A stretch of 64,000 nt of DNA from Taxawa tesnikishii (nom. ined.) (lineage: Eukaryota; Ascomycota; Dothideomycetes; Dothideales), in NCBI GenBank assembly GCA_030247885.1, contig JAPDRO010000014.1, forward strand, positions 186,001-250,000, in the 5' to 3' direction. Position 1 is the stretch's first letter. Every line of letters begins with the position of its first letter. The position numbers were made by a program, and so were the translations under genes. Under the pieces are notes generated by a model. That model saw only the letters and a list, made by a program, of their open reading frames with translations, made no database searches and was not told the origin of the DNA. Below are positions 11,064 through 23,303 of the stretch, piece after piece.

Positions 11064-12222
11064 ATGCTGTTCTCTACCATTCTTTGCGCTGCGCTGTCAG
11101 TATGGTCACAACGAGCCGCTGCACAGGATGCCGGCTCTGATGTCAAGAGCATACCAGTGAGCAACAACCAAGGAGGTCGCCGGCGGACGCAGAACTAACT
11201 ACTGATGTTGTAGCTTCGCACTCACTCTCTCGTCACGGTCAGTAATCCTGTCACCGACCCACTAGATCCTCAGTTCTCCCCACCATCTCGTATACCCACT
11301 GGGTCATCCTAACCCCGCGGACAGCCTTACCTTGACTCCGACCTCCAAAGCAGGTGGTTCGACTACGGCGGCGACACCATCATAAGAGCCGACAAGTACA
11401 TTCGTCTGACATCCGACCGACCCTCCCAATCCGGCTGGATCTTCTCGCGTGTACCGCTCACCGCGACCAACTGGGAAATCGAAGTTGAGTTCAACATCAA
11501 TGGCCAGGGTAACCTCTTCGGTGACGGCTTCGCCATGTGGGTGACGAAGCAACGTGCGCAGTCGGGTCCGGTGTTTGGTTTCCAGGACAAGTTTGAGGGA
11601 TTGGGCATTTTCTTTGATACCTACAAGAACAACAGACCCGGCGTGGTCTTCCCCTACGTTATGGCTATGCTGGGAGACGGACAAACGAGTTACGATCAGG
11701 CAAACGACGGCAAGGCGAATGAACTGGCTGGATGCTCGGTATGCGGAAGCTCACCCTGCAACAGGGACTTGGAAATCGGTCCGCTAACACAGTATGCAGG
11801 CCCGCGGTCTCCGCAACGCACACTTCCCTACTAAGGCACGGATCACCTACTTCCAGGAGAAGTCTCTATCCGTGGAGCTTATGTTCAAGAAGGAGGACGA
11901 ATGGACGCCGTGCTTCGAAGTTCCCGGCGTCAAGCTGCCCTCCGTCACCTACCTTGGTTTCTCCGCCGAGACGGGCGAGCTGTCAGACAACCACGACCTC
12001 ATCAAGGTCGAGACCAAGAACCTGTACAGCCCGAGTGGTCAAACAGGCAACAGCCAAGCGCAGAAAGACTTCAGCAAGAACAAGTACAGGCCTAGCAAGC
12101 AGACCCAAGGCGGAGGTTGGGGCTGGTTCTTTCTGAAGTTCGTCCTTTTCGGTCTGGCACTGACGGGTGCATACGCCGGTTTCACCATGTACAGGGCCAA
12201 CAAGCGGAGAGATCGGTTCTAG
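11064..12222 (+). CDS. L-type (legume-like) lectin of the ER-Golgi pathway, VIP36/ERGIC-53 kin
   Basis: Membrane lectin that binds high-mannose glycoproteins and acts as a cargo receptor between ER and Golgi. Exons 11064-11156, 11214-11237, 11325-11738 and 11800-12222 give 317 aa. Order of parts: signal peptide (MLFSTILCAALSV, cut near RAAAQ), then a lectin beta-sandwich with family motifs PYLDSDLQSRWFDYGGD, GDGFAMWV, GLGIFFDTYKNN and AGCSARGLRNA. A Gly/Gln-rich stalk, one transmembrane helix (about WGWFFLKFVLFGLALTGAYA) and a short basic cytosolic tail ending KRRDRF follow. The tail lacks a canonical KKXX. The Asp and Asn residues expected for the Ca2+/mannose site lie in the retained motifs. 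The frame is intact. Confidence 0.92.
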
Positions 12223-13376
12223 GCGCAGCAGAGTGCAGAGTAAAAATCGAAACACATCGTCCCTGAGAGCGTTCTAGCAAGCTTGGAATCAATTCATATG
12301 CATAGATTGCCGTACAAAGTGTCAGTGAGACCTACATAAAGATGATGGGAATACGAGTGCAACACGTTGTAGTCAACGAGGGAACAAACAAAGATTGCCC
12401 ACTGCCGTAGTATTTACCATCTCACCGTACAACTGAACCATATCGCAAGGGCTATTCAATATTCAGAAAGCATTGCAAATTTTGTGTCCTCAGATTAGCT
12501 CTCTTATGTTACCACTGACAACCAGAAACCCCTTCAACCGCCCACCCATTGGAGCAGAAGAGAAGAAAGGGCCGGCTGCCTCAACTTTGGCTTTTGTTTG
12601 CAATCATCACCGGACTAGACCACTCCCTCCCATAAACCCACATCATGGCTCCATGCACCACGCCACCCAGAGCGCAGAAAGGACGGAGCAAGCGCCTCTC
12701 CGATTGAAAACTATCTTTGTCCGATCTCCAGCGATCGCGACCAGGTCCCCACTCGGGAAAGCCCCCAGCCAGCGATGTGAGTCAGTGGAGCTGTTGTCGT
12801 CACGAGCGCATGTGTGCTACACGTCCCCTGTACCGGGCCAACTGCAACGAAGGAGAGTATGAAGGGCAAGGGAAGAAGTGATGAGAATGAGGAAACGCGC
12901 TACCCAACCTCTCCGATTTCTGTTCTGTTTCAGACATGCCCCGCTGCGCCCGAATGGGTGCGTGCAGGAAGTCGTCTCGGGAAGAGGCGTGGTGCAAACG
13001 CGCCGTACGCCGTACCATCGTTGACGAAGATCCTGCGCGGGTCCTGTAGCTAGTGCTTGTTCTCGTCAATGAGGTCGAGCTGTGAAGAAACATCAGTTTG
13101 TTTTCGCAAGTAGTTCGCGCGTGAGGGTAGAGTTGCTTACTGCTGTTTCGCTGCATCCTGGTGTGGAAAGAGAAGGAGAAAGGCAACATCACATGTGAGC
13201 GAGACTCGACATGCCAAGAAAATGCTTGCATGACTCGCGGGGACCGCGTTTCCTGCAGCCACTTCCGCTCGTTTGACGTGGGACGACCGAGCCTCACCTC
13301 AGTTCATCGTTGTTCCTGTATCCCCTAGTCTCTTATCATGGCATCTGAATAAACGTCCGGTGTGCTCCTATAAGCC
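12223..13376. other. intergenic, 1154 bp
   Basis: No supported gene. On the minus strand a short string ending LDLIDENKH before a stop (about 13050-13080) follows a good TTCTTCACAG acceptor and could be the last exon of a small gene, but I could not find upstream exons in frame. The right part should hold the promoter of the Tcd gene. Confidence 0.4.
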
Positions 13377-14990
13377 ATGTCAAACTGGCTAGAGTCGATC
13401 AAGACGTCACAAAAACTCCAGTTGGCCGCGACAGCTGTAGTTTCTGGGTTCGTCGTTGGCGGCGCTATCTTGGGTCTGCAACAAGCCAAGCGGCGGTATC
13501 GGGTAGAGAGCTTGAAAGAGTCTATACCAGACCTACAGCATGAACGGAATATTGGCAGGGTATGATGTGGGAACAAGTGATGGCGACACGATGGCTGACC
13601 AAGTGAAGATAAATGATTTCGGCGCTGCTGCCGAAGATCCGACCAGGACGGACGAGGAAGACGAAGCTGGCGTTGCGCGTGCTCGAAGAGCACGGCTAGG
13701 TGATTATGACGAAGGTGAAGCGTTCAATGCCCTTGTTACAGACAATTGAACTGACCGTCCCCTCAAGAGCTGATCCTTGAACAACTCGCCAGAAACAGAG
13801 TCTTCCTTACCGACGAAGGCCTCAGGAAACTCCGCGCAGCATTTGTTATTGTGGTCGGAGTCGGCGGTGTGGGATCTCACGCCACAGCCGCCCTCGCTCG
13901 TTCCGGTGCAGGAAAGCTACGTCTAGTAGATTTCGATCAGGTCACTCTATCCTCTCTCAACAGGCACGCGGTCGCTACGCTGGCAGACGTGGGAACGCCA
14001 AAGGTGCACTGCCTGCGCAAGCGCCTCGAACAGATCACGCCGTGGACTCACTTCGACTGCCGCAACGAGCTCTTCAGTGCCTCATCAGCGCCGCAGCAAT
14101 TGGCGGACTGGGACGGCCAGAAGCCGGATTTCGTGGTTGACGCCATCGACAACATCGACAGCAAGGTCGCTCTTTTGCATTACTGCCACAAGAACGGTAT
14201 CAAGGTCATCTCGTCCATGGGCGCAGGTTGCAAGTCTGATCCTACGCGCATCTTCGTCGGCGACATCTCCGCCAGCACAGACGACCCGCTTTCACGCTCC
14301 ACACGCCGCAAGCTTCGCGCCATGGGTGTCAAGGACGGCATTCCCGTCGTCTTCTCCACTGAAAAGGCCGGACCGGGCAAAGCGCAACTGCTCCCTTTGC
14401 CCGAAGAGGAATTCGCCAAAGGCAATGTAGGCGAGCTGGGTGTGCTTGCGGACTTCAGAGTTCGAATCCTACCGGTATTGGGGACGATGCCCGCAATGTT
14501 CGGCCTTTGCGTCGCCAACCATATCATGCTTGAAATTTCCGGCTACCCGCACGAGTACCTGCCCAGCAAATCCAGGGACAAAATGTACGACGGCATCCTG
14601 GCTAACCTGCAAGGTGTTGAGGAGAAGGTCGCCAGAGTGCAGGGGCAGGATCCTCTCGGTCTTCGCATTCCGATCACCGTCGACGATGTCGGGTATCTGG
14701 TGGAAGAGGTGTACAGGGGCCGGAGCGTTGTCAGTGGTCTTGGTAGCAGGCTAACCTTGATACGGTGGAGGAAGCCGGAGGAGGGTTTTGTCAACAATGA
14801 GATTGCAGGCCAGAAGAGTTCCAGGCTGCAGCTGAACCAGTTGGTTTGCATGACCAAGGATGAAGCGAACAGGCATGAGCAGGAGGTGTTGAAGGGTAAC
14901 AGAACCCCAGAGGAATTGTACGATGGAAAGGTGGTGAAGCTGGTCGAGGCGAGGATGGCGGAGGAGACAAGGTTCAGGCAAGCGAGCTAA
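13377..14990 (+). CDS. tcd: tRNA threonylcarbamoyladenosine dehydratase, Tcd1/Tcd2 type
   Basis: E1-like enzyme that uses ATP to cyclise t6A37 to ct6A in ANN-decoding tRNAs; the yeast pair Tcd1/Tcd2 sits on the mitochondrial outer membrane. Exons 13377-13559, 13609-13714 and 13768-14990 give 503 aa. A hydrophobic N-terminal helix (LAATAVVSGFVVGGAILGL) fits a membrane anchor. The ThiF/UBA fold follows: VGVGGVGSHATAALARSG (nucleotide-binding glycine loop), then DFDQVTLSSLNRHAVATL with the ATP-contacting Asp and Arg, and VDAIDNIDSKVALL. The C-terminal half resembles the TcdA/CsdL extension. The frame is clean. It is not a ubiquitin-type E1, because no partner modifier domain is present. Confidence 0.92.
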
Positions 14991-15683
14991 ATAAAAGGCA
15001 TAAGTGGACTGTATCATTACGTGTGGAGTATGTACCGTCGACAGGCTCGCTAATGTGGTCACGCAAGATTGATACTACATACCTCGATATCAGTTGTGCA
15101 GAGCCTGGAAACGTCACAGGTATGCACGTTTACCTCTACTTCATGTGATTCAGCGTTTACTGACAATAACTTTACTTCTTCAACAGTGTTCTCAGCGTTA
15201 GTCAAGATTCCTGATTTGCCACCGTCACATGGCTAGGAAGTAACTATGATTAAGTTAGATGGCGTAAACTGTCAGCTCCTGATGGCCTTCTTGCCTACTG
15301 TCGGGTATCGGGCGGCAAGCATTACGTGCTCTGCGTCTAGGTATGTTGCATATGTGCAGATATGCTGGCGATTCTGCCGCATCGTAATAACAGTTGGTTG
15401 GCTACTTCGCCTAGCAATCGGGAATGCTGCTGCTCACGAGCCAGATTGTTTCATAGAAGGTCTGGCTCTCTAAACGGGTAGCCTTGTAATCACTCGCCTT
15501 CCAGGTGCTTACGGATAAGAGATTTGAACCGGATGCAATGTGCTCTCTCGACGAGGCCGAGCAGGAACTCCTCGCAAGAAAAGCGGGTTGGAGCTCTGGG
15601 CGTGCTAGGCTACTGGTCATTGCCAGGATATAGGGTGAGGTTCTGAACTTTCGTTGCTCTGTACCCATTCCGAGCGACCAATC
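14991..15683. other. intergenic, 693 bp, convergent genes
   Basis: 3' flank of the Tcd gene and of the minus-strand gene at 15684. No gene was seen. Confidence 0.5.
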
Positions 15684-16229
15684 TCACTCACGCAGCTCCC
15701 GCAGAGCTCTCTGAACATCCATCTTCCTCTCAACAAGCATCTGTCTCATCTGAACGTCCCTGAGGTTTCTCTCATGTTCCTCAACAGCCATTTCCCGTAT
15801 CTCCTTCTTGTCCTCCACACTCAAATCCTGCCACCTCTCCATGATCTCACGCCTCATCTCATTGTATTGACGCTCCGCTTCGTAACTCTCCTCCAGCCCC
15901 TTCTGGATCTGCGGGCTAACATCCTCTTCCAAGAACTTTACGAACTCATCGATGGCCTCCTGCTTCTCAGCATCGTCTTTGGTGGAGTGACCGACATACT
16001 GACGACCCCTTTTGTGCGGATTATGTTGTTCGGCTGGCTGAGGCGTTCGAAGGTCTTGGCCCAGTTCTTGAAGGCGTCTTTGGGGAGACCGGGGGCTGGT
16101 TTATCGCGGAGGTCGCGGGCGATATCGCGCGCAGTCTCAGCAATCACAAACCCTGCAGTTCGTTAGGTGGGAAAAGGTTCTTGAAAAACGAGAGAAGGGG
16201 AACGTACTTGGCTTGCGTGTTTGAGACAT
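15684..16229 (-). CDS. small helical protein, unrecognised (about 163 aa)
   Basis: Exon 1 is 16208-16229 (MSQTRKP plus one base), then a GTACGT...CTGCAG intron, then 15684-16152. It starts RFVIAETARDIARDLRDKP. The C-terminal half is a long charged helix (EAERQYNEMRREIMERWQDL), probably a coiled coil, with no membrane segment or known motif. The frame breaks at the run 16006-16013 (CCCCTTTT on the plus strand). One extra base gives IRTKRGRQYVGHSTKDDAEK and a total length of exactly 164 codons. I do not recognise the family. The splice signals and uniform helical composition support a real gene. Function is not proposed. Confidence 0.65.
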
Positions 16230-16760
16230 TGCTTCAGGACTCTTTGTGGATGTGTTTGGACAATTGATGAGGAGGCGGCGTTGATGTTTCAGGAGCGGAA
16301 CGTCCATTCAGGTTGGTTCTGTTATGTGATGACGAAGGTGAGACAGGTCGAAATTCACCGTGGTTAGCGATGACATAACCAGTTTCAGGCAAGCGAGTCC
16401 CAGCAAACGAGGGGAGTAGCTGGAGGCGGAGAAGACGGCATCAACAGACTCATTCTGTGCAGTTGGCAAACCGAAGACTATTCACTCTCAAGGCTCTTCG
16501 ACGAGAATCGTTAGCGAGCCTTCGGGAGGCGAAAGACTCTACGCGAATGTGTCCGAAGCAGGTTCTAGGCCGTACAAGTGGATGACGGTGCAACAGGAAG
16601 AGCAAGTCCTTGTTATGGGAAGCTTCCTGGATTCTGATGGAACAACAGCAGAAAGGCGCTGCCTTTGATCGTGACGGGAGAGGATGCCAGGAGGTAGAAT
16701 TTGATGGCCGAGCGGTCTGGCTTACCACAGGGATTTCTTTCCTTGAATCTGGTCACTCAA
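16230..16760. other. intergenic, 531 bp
   Basis: Between two small minus-strand genes; upstream flank of the gene ending at 15684. Nothing else was seen. Confidence 0.45.
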
Positions 16761-17159
16761 CTACCCAGCCCAAGCGATTACTGCCTTCAGCTCATTCACG
16801 TCCTTCTTAAGGTCATCTAGCATGTTCAGCAACCTATCCCGCGCCTCTGAAATGCCCATGGCAACCCCTTTACTTTCAATCTGCACGAAGGCCACACGGT
16901 GGGCCTCGTCCAGGGCGTCCAGCAACTGCTGCATGGCATTGCTTGTGGCTTCCAACTCGTTGGCCATCAGACTGACATGCAGCTTGAGCCAGTCAATGCA
17001 GCTTGCCTGTCCAATGTGCGAGAGCCGCTCTTGGAGGTCGTACTTGCTGATGCGATCAGCCAAGCAGCAAAACGGGAAGGAACACTAGACAAGACACACC
17101 TCTGGCGGGGTCGTGACGCATGAGAAACGGCGCTTGAGCGCCATCTCCTCGCTTAGCAT
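16761..17159 (-). CDS. small all-helical protein, unrecognised (about 113 aa)
   Basis: Two exons, 17100-17159 and 16761-17042, joined across a 57-nt GTGTGT...AGCAAG intron. The product starts MLSEEMALKRRFSCVTTPPE and continues YDLQERLSHIGQASCIDWL. The remainder is one or two amphipathic helices, ending with a DDLKKDVNELKAVIAWAG helix. Size and shape recall subunits of small helical-bundle complexes (kinetochore DASH, BLOC-type), but I see no diagnostic motif. There is no signal peptide or membrane segment. The frame is intact. The start was chosen because it gives a short first exon with a good donor; M17063 inside the intron is the alternative. Confidence 0.6.
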
Positions 17160-17639
17160 CAGAGGGTCATTGCAATTCTCGATAGCGTATCGCTGCATGA
17201 TGCCGGTGTGTGAGAGGGTGCAGTGACGGGGGACAGGCAGATTGTGCGCTGCAGGTGATGAGGATTGGTGAGATCACCAGCACCTCGATCACAGTACAGC
17301 ACACAAGGAAAACCGGAGGCGAAACCAGCGTTGGTTAGACAGTTGGAGAAGGAGGAAGCTTCCAGCCTCTGGAATCGCGATACAAAACATTCTATGAGGG
17401 TGTTTCCGGAGTTCGTCCCGGCCAATTCACGTGAAAGCGGAGTCGAGACTCCGGGCATAAAAGAGAAGGCAGTCGCGTGCCTATCCGTGGAAAGGTGGAT
17501 AAGCGCATCGTACACAAATGGACTTCATTGACCAAAGTGGCTGGCAGAACTTTCTGGGCCTGTCGGCCTGTTTGCCAGCAAGAAAGTGAAGGAGGAGTTA
17601 ATGGGGCTTTACACAACAAACGACCTCATCGCTTCACTC
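17160..17639. other. intergenic, 480 bp
   Basis: Promoter side of the gene at 16761 and 3' flank of the Acinus-like gene. No gene was seen. Confidence 0.45.
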
Positions 17640-19573
17640 TCAACGGTACCTTCCACCGCCTCCTCTTCTTCCTCCTCCTCCTCCTCCTCCTCCTCCTCCT
17701 CCTCCTCCTCCTCCGCCACCACCTCCACCGGGTGCACTCCTTCCAAAAGCTCTTCCACCACCATACTCCGGACCACCATCGACAATCACATCACCATCCT
17801 CGAACGTGTACCTCTTCAGTTGATCCAGGCCCCTGCCCAGACTCTCCCCGGATTCAGCCTGGCATCTTCACGCGGGTCCCATCCCCTGGCAGTCTGCCTG
17901 TCGAGTTCATCAAGTCGCTTATCCACCAATTCCTGCGGGACGGGCATGTAGTAGATCTTCGGTTTCGACGAAGTGAAACGGAACAGCTTGTCCAGTTCCA
18001 GCTCCTGAAGGCCTGGGTGGGGTGGAGATGAACGCCTCGGCGGTGGATTGCGAGACACGGGCTCGGAGTACTGTTCACTCGGCCTCCTATTACCCGCAGG
18101 GGGCAAACCTCCTAGCCCTCCTCGCGGGCCCGTCGGTGCGCCAGCAACTCCAGGCCCAGTGGAGCCGCGATGTCCACCGTTCACCGGTGCAGCACCCGCC
18201 TCGACGAGTTCGACATTGACGTTTCCGTCATCGCTGACCTCGTACGCTGCCTCCCAGCGCCGTGCCTGGCTTGGTCTTGCGCCGCCTCTGCTCATCTCCA
18301 CGTCGATCCATTCCTGAACTTTCTCTTCCGGGATGAAGTCGGCCCATAGCGGTTTCCTAGTCGGCTCGGGCGGCCAGACATGTCCGTGAATGCGGCCTCG
18401 TGCGCGCGAGGCCATGCTGATGGTCCCGAACAGCACGAAGGCGTGGGTTCGGAGGGCGTCAAGGTGGAACGTTTCGATTATGTCTTGTCGGCTAGAATCG
18501 GACATGTCGGGAGGTGTGGCATACGTGCGCAGTTGATCCTTCAATGCTGATGGATTTAGGGGTCGCACGAGGTCGCGAATGTAGAGCGCGCGAGTTGCAG
18601 GATGCATTGCAGGCGATACTGCGACGTGTTCGTCGCCGTCAGGATGAGCCGTTTCGGGTAGATCGGTTGTTTCTGCGTCTGTACCAGCACGATTATTTAG
18701 GAGATTTGCGTAGCGGCGTTCGTTGGGACTGCGTGTTTTCTGTGGTGAGGTTGGCAGTCGATCTGCTGCCGAGTTCGAAACTTCCATGAGATCGTCGCTG
18801 GTTGCCATTGGTAAAACCTTAACATCCGGTTTGTCCTCAGTATTGTCTTCCATCTCGACATCATCTAACGCTTCTGTATTGACCGGTACTGGAGCATCTG
18901 CCACTGCTTGATCGTTTGCCGTATGTACCACATTCCCATCTGAAGACTTCAGCTTCTTGCTGACCGACTCTTCGCGTACTGGTGGCGTGGGACTTCTTCT
19001 CTTCCTTTTTCTGCTCTCCTCTGCCATCTCCTCTACCGCAGGCGTGGCCGATGCAGAAGGGTCTATGGTGTTCACGGTGACGTTCTCAGGTACTTCCACG
19101 GTTGTTGTCGAGCTTCCCTCTGGGGCTGGTTGCGCGAAAGGCTCTACGACCTCCTTTCCACCCCGACTGAGGAGATCTTGCTCCATCTCTCTGGCCTCCG
19201 AATCTCCTCGTACACCAGCAATTTCTTCGCCATGACCTTCCGAGCCTGTCACTTCCGGTGCTGGTATCATTGAGGGCACATTGTCATTCTGGATCATGTT
19301 CTCCTCAGTAGCTTCTTCAGCTGTCTCAGTACGTGTAGTGTCCTGCAAATCGCTGTCGTCCCCGACATCTGGTTGGTCCGATCCAGCTTCGGTTTCAGTA
19401 TCCTGCTCCTCAGCTGGTGCTGCATCGCCACCATCTTCGTTGGCTCCGTTCTTCTGGTCATCCTCCTCCAGGGCGTTGATAATCTCCTGCTTGCGGGTAA
19501 GCTTAGTCGTGGGGATGCCGCGCTTTTTCAGCTGATCCTTGAGCTCAGTGACTTTGAGGGCGTTGTAGTCCAT
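17640..19573 (-). CDS. SAP-domain protein with Acinus RSB motif
   Basis: Resembles Acinus, the scaffold of the ASAP/PSAP RNA-processing complexes that bind RNPS1 through the RSB motif. Single exon, about 644 aa. An N-terminal SAP DNA/RNA-binding helix pair (VTELKDQLKKRGIPTTKL) is followed by about 300 disordered acidic residues. Next comes an RRM-like domain (LYIRDLVRPLNPSALKDQL, then HAFVLFGTISMASRARGRIH). The RSB-like end LDKLFRFTSSKPKIYYMPV is preceded by Pro-rich sequence. The frame breaks at the CC of 17825-17826. One more base gives AWDQLKRYTFEDGDVIVDGG, then a Gly/Arg-rich tail to the stop at 17640, and exactly 645 codons. The Gly run is encoded by a TCC microsatellite (plus strand). 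Nuclear location is inferred from the family. Confidence 0.82.
17661..17714. repeat. (TCC)n trinucleotide repeat coding for poly-Gly
   Basis: Nearly pure TCC on the plus strand; read from the minus strand it is GGA, giving the glycine run in the tail of the Acinus-like protein. Confidence 0.95.
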
Positions 19574-19982
19574 CCTGTTGTAGACGGCTGCTCGCTAGAG
19601 ATGCTCCATAAACATACACAACAACCGCACAACAAGCGTGGTATATGAAAGTGTTCGCAGCTTATGAAGCTGTTCGCATCAGAGAAGCTCGACCAAACTT
19701 TCCTGAACATCGACGTCACATACCGAGGTTCAGCCGGCGGGCAGTTGCTATTGACCGATGAGGAAGGGGAACGGTGTAAACTGCGAATAGCTTCTATAGT
19801 GAACTGACAAGACCTACATTAAACGAGCACTGCAGTCTAGCCACTGTTCGACTCGAATTTCAGCCCTCTACATATCATCCACTTGAGGCCCGGATTGGCA
19901 TCTTTCGAGATAACACCGTCTACCCGCTTGTTCAGCTACACATCTGCTCCTTACCCTTGACTGTCCCTCCAGTACCGTCAAG
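19574..19982. promoter_or_regulatory. bidirectional promoter, Acinus-like gene / gcs1
   Basis: 409 bp separate the divergent start codons. No known binding site was recognised. Confidence 0.5.
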
Positions 19983-21404
19983 ATGAGCAAAATGTGGGAG
20001 GTAACGCGCGTCCTCATCCATAGACAGATACAGATACAATGCTGAAACACCATACAGGTAGACCCGGAAACCCGGAGCAAGCTCGAACAGATCCAGAAGG
20101 CCAACGAGAACAATCGCTGCGTAGACTGCGGCGCACCAAGTCCACAATGGGTACGTCCCTCCCTTCCTTCACATCCCTGTGATCCCACCAGAACCTGACG
20201 CATCGCCTTGTCCTCCAGGCCTCCCCCAAATTCGGCATCTTCTTCTGCCTCTCTTGCAGCGGTGTGCACCGCAGTCTGGGCGTGCACATCTCCTTCGTAC
20301 GCAGCATAACTATGGACAGCTTCAAAGTGACAGAGGTGCAACGCATGGCACAAGGCGGCAACAAGCCCTGGAAAGACTTCTTTGACGCCCATGCTTCCAA
20401 CAGTGCCATTGGCCGCACTTTCGACGAATGCACAATCCAGGAGCGCTACGACAGCGAGGCCGGCGAGGAGTGGAAAGAGAGGCTAACCGCCAAGGTCGAA
20501 GGCAAGGAATACGTTCCTGGAACCAAGAGCTCAGGACTTGCATCGAGGGCGAAGCCGGATATTGGAGGAGCTGGCAGTATGCAGGGAAGCAGAAGCGCGA
20601 CGCCTTTGGGGAGAGCTGTGTCCGGAGGTCCGACATCTCGCTCTGCCACGCCGAGCAATGGAGGGGCTACGTCCCAGAAGGAGCAGAACGAGGCATACTT
20701 CGCGCGCATGGGATCAGCGAACGCATCGCGACCGGACGACCTTCCACCAAGCCAAGGAGGCAAGTACGGCGGCTTTGGAAGCGATCCTACGCCATCGAGG
20801 TCGAACAATGGCGGCAGCATACCGGGCGTCGACGACTTCCAGAAAGATCCTGTCGCGGCACTGACAAAGGGGTTTGGGTGGTTGAGCAGCACAGTCACAA
20901 AGCAGGCAAAGACAGGCTACGACGGCTGGGTGAAGCCGAACATGCAGAAAGTGAGGTTCCCACCTTCTCACCGCAACACCATCCAACCTGCTATTTCCAC
21001 TCATGTGATACTCTCGCTAACCTCTGATCCTCCAGCTCGCAGAAGCGGATTTAGCAACCCAAGCCCGCCTCGCCGCCACTCAAGTCGGCACAACCCTGCA
21101 ATCCACCACCCGCAATGCGGCCGATAACTTCAACCGCTTCGTCGAAGGCGACGATCACTCTGGAACCAGGGGACCCGCGCCCGAACGCCGCGACTTCTGG
21201 GACAGCTTCGGCGACGCGCCAAAGGGTCCAAGCAACGACAAGAAGGACTTCTGGGACGAGTTTTCCGCCGTCGGAGAGCAAAGGATGGCACACACGCAGC
21301 CGAAGTCGACCACCAGCATCGGGACTAGTGCTATGAAGAAGCCGGCTGCGTCGAGTACGGCACCCGCGGCGAAGGACAAGGATGATGGGTGGGGAGATTG
21401 GTGA
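19983..21404 (+). CDS. gcs1: ArfGAP Gcs1
   Basis: GTPase-activating protein for Arf1, needed for COPI vesicle traffic between Golgi and ER and for post-Golgi traffic. Exons 19983-20000, 20058-20150, 20219-20950 and 21036-21404 give 403 aa. The N-terminal ArfGAP zinc finger is complete (CVDCGAPSPQW, then CLSCSGVHRSLGVHISFVRS, with the arginine finger in VHRSLG). The middle is Ser/Gly-rich. The C-terminal part has Trp-containing motifs (GFGWLSSTV, DFWDSFGD, DFWDEF, DGWGDW) typical of Gcs1/ArfGAP1 lipid-packing and coat-binding tails. All four introns' borders are GT-AG, and the frame is clean. Confidence 0.94.
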
Positions 21405-21802
21405 GGACAAGGATGATGGAATAGAGGGGAAGATTTGAGCAATGGCGTCGTATGGCATGAGAGGAATCAATGCTTTGCTCTGGATATGCAGGCAGTGTAG
21501 GGAGTCGAGCGGCGTTCGGAAGGCGGATACGGTTGTATGAGATGATGCATTGGGAGAGGGTACGATGGGGATCTTGAAGATTAGGTGTCGTCGCACAATG
21601 TGGCGCAAACTGCATTACCAGCTCTTAACAGAATACGAAGCAATGTCGAGCACTTTGTGGCATCTCACGGACGATGCTTTGCTCACATATGCCGCAATGC
21701 CTTGTATTGTGTAGCAGCGCTCGCTCGCTCGCTCCATCAATCGACTGCTGCCTCCTTCTCTCCTTCCGGAGCGTGACCTTGTACAGTTCCTAGAGCATGC
21801 AT
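21405..21802. other. intergenic between convergent gcs1 and ETF beta
   Basis: 398 bp of 3' flank. Nothing else was seen. Confidence 0.5.
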
Positions 21803-22724
21803 TTACAGCGCACCCAATTCCTTCAATTTCGAAATCATCCCGTCCACGTCCTCGACCTTCCCACCACCTTGTCTCGGCGGTGGTTCCATAACCTTGACCG
21901 TCTTCAACCTCCTCCCCGTATCGATGCCATAATCCTCCATGCTCTTCTTAACCAACGGCTTCTTCTTCGCCTTCATGATGTTCGGCAGACTAGCATACCG
22001 AGGCTCGTTCAACCGCAGATCCGTCGTAATAACCATGGGCAACTGAGCACGCAGCGTCTCAACACCCCCATCCACTTCCCTGATCACCGTGCAGGTCTCG
22101 CCCTCGATATCGACCTTTGAGGCCTGTGTCGCCTGCGGCCAGTTCAGCAGTCCGGCGAGCATTTGCCCCGTTTGGTTCGCGTCGTCGTCGATGCTCTGTT
22201 TCCCCAATATCACGAGGTTGCTCTTCTCCTCCTCCACGACCTTTGCGAGCAGCTTCGCGACGTGCAGGGGTTCGAGGTCGCCCTTCTCGTCGCCCTTGGG
22301 GTCCTTGCCCGGTTCGACGACCACGTGGATGCCTCGGTCCGCGCCCATGGCCATGGCGGTGCGGAGGATATCTTGCGATTTGGCGGGTCCAGCGCTGAAA
22401 GCGAGGATTTCCGAGACGGGGACTTTGCGCTCGCGGAGGCGGACGGCCTCCTCGATCGAGAGCTCATCGAAGGGGTTGAGGGAGTGCTTCACGCCGGTTG
22501 TCTCGACGGCCGTTTGCGCTTTGTTGACGCGTGGTTTGACCTGTAGGAGCACGTCAGTAACACGCCAGCTATAGTTCGGGAAGAAACGTTTGCGAAGCGC
22601 TGTTGCAGTCATGTCGGTCTCACAGTACTTGGAGAGGAAGAGTGGAGGCAACAGGAAGAGGACGTACGGCATAGTCAATGACTCGCTTGACAGGGACAAG
22701 GATTCGGAGACCCTTGGATGCCAT
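21803..22724 (-). CDS. etfB: electron transfer flavoprotein, beta subunit
   Basis: The ETF alpha/beta heterodimer carries electrons from acyl-CoA dehydrogenases to the ubiquinone pool in the mitochondrial matrix. Exons 22668-22724 and 21803-22540 give 264 aa, the usual size. The start reads MASKGLRILVPVKRVIDYA and continues across a 127-nt intron to VKPRVNKAQTAVETTGVKHS. Family motifs include NPFDELSIEEAVRLRE, VILGKQSIDDDANQTGQML (the beta-subunit signature around the AMP site) and LPMVITTDLRLNEPRYASLPNI. No cleavable presequence is seen, as is common for ETF beta. The frame is clean. Confidence 0.95.
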
Positions 22725-23303
22725 TGTTCCAAATCGTAATCTGCGGCCACCGACGGAGGGAGAAAGAGAAGGGCGGCAAAAGAGCAAAGGTGGGAGAGAC
22801 GGTGATGGTGATGGTGAGCAAAGTGAAGCTGTGGCTTGCGGCTTGTGGTTGTCTCTCGCCGAGAACGTGGAGAACATAGCCGCGGCCCGATGCATCAAGA
22901 CCGGTACCAGAGAACATGAGTTACCAGCATTTAAGCACGGCTCTCGAGAATCCGAATGACATCGTCACCTTTAACGGCGTACCACACTTTCCCTATACTG
23001 CAAGCGCTCCAGCGGCTTGACGTTGGATAGCACACTGCGACCAAATTTGCCGTGCTTTTGGGAATCACGATTGTTCCTTGCTGCCTTTTCCACCCCAGTA
23101 TATGACAAGCGCACCATAACCATACCGCGTGCTTTCGCTTCGTTTTGAATTAAAGAACTTTTGACTTTCAATTTGGGTCAAAGCACAGCAAAACCTCATC
23201 CGGTTAGCTCTCTCGGACGAATCCTCACTGATATTCTTCTTCCAGCAATTTGGTTCTCGCCCACCCTAGACTAGCAGATTATCCACTCCCTCCGCTCATC
23301 GAA
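22725..23303. other. intergenic, 579 bp
   Basis: Promoter side of ETF beta and 3' flank of the RdRP gene. No gene was seen. Confidence 0.5.

Noticed and set aside
15500-15545. tRNA-like B box (GGTTCAAATC on the minus strand)
   Set aside because: No A box, no acceptor-stem pairing and no anticodon arm around it.
22089-22574. 161-codon plus-strand ORF
   Set aside because: Antisense shadow of the ETF beta exon.
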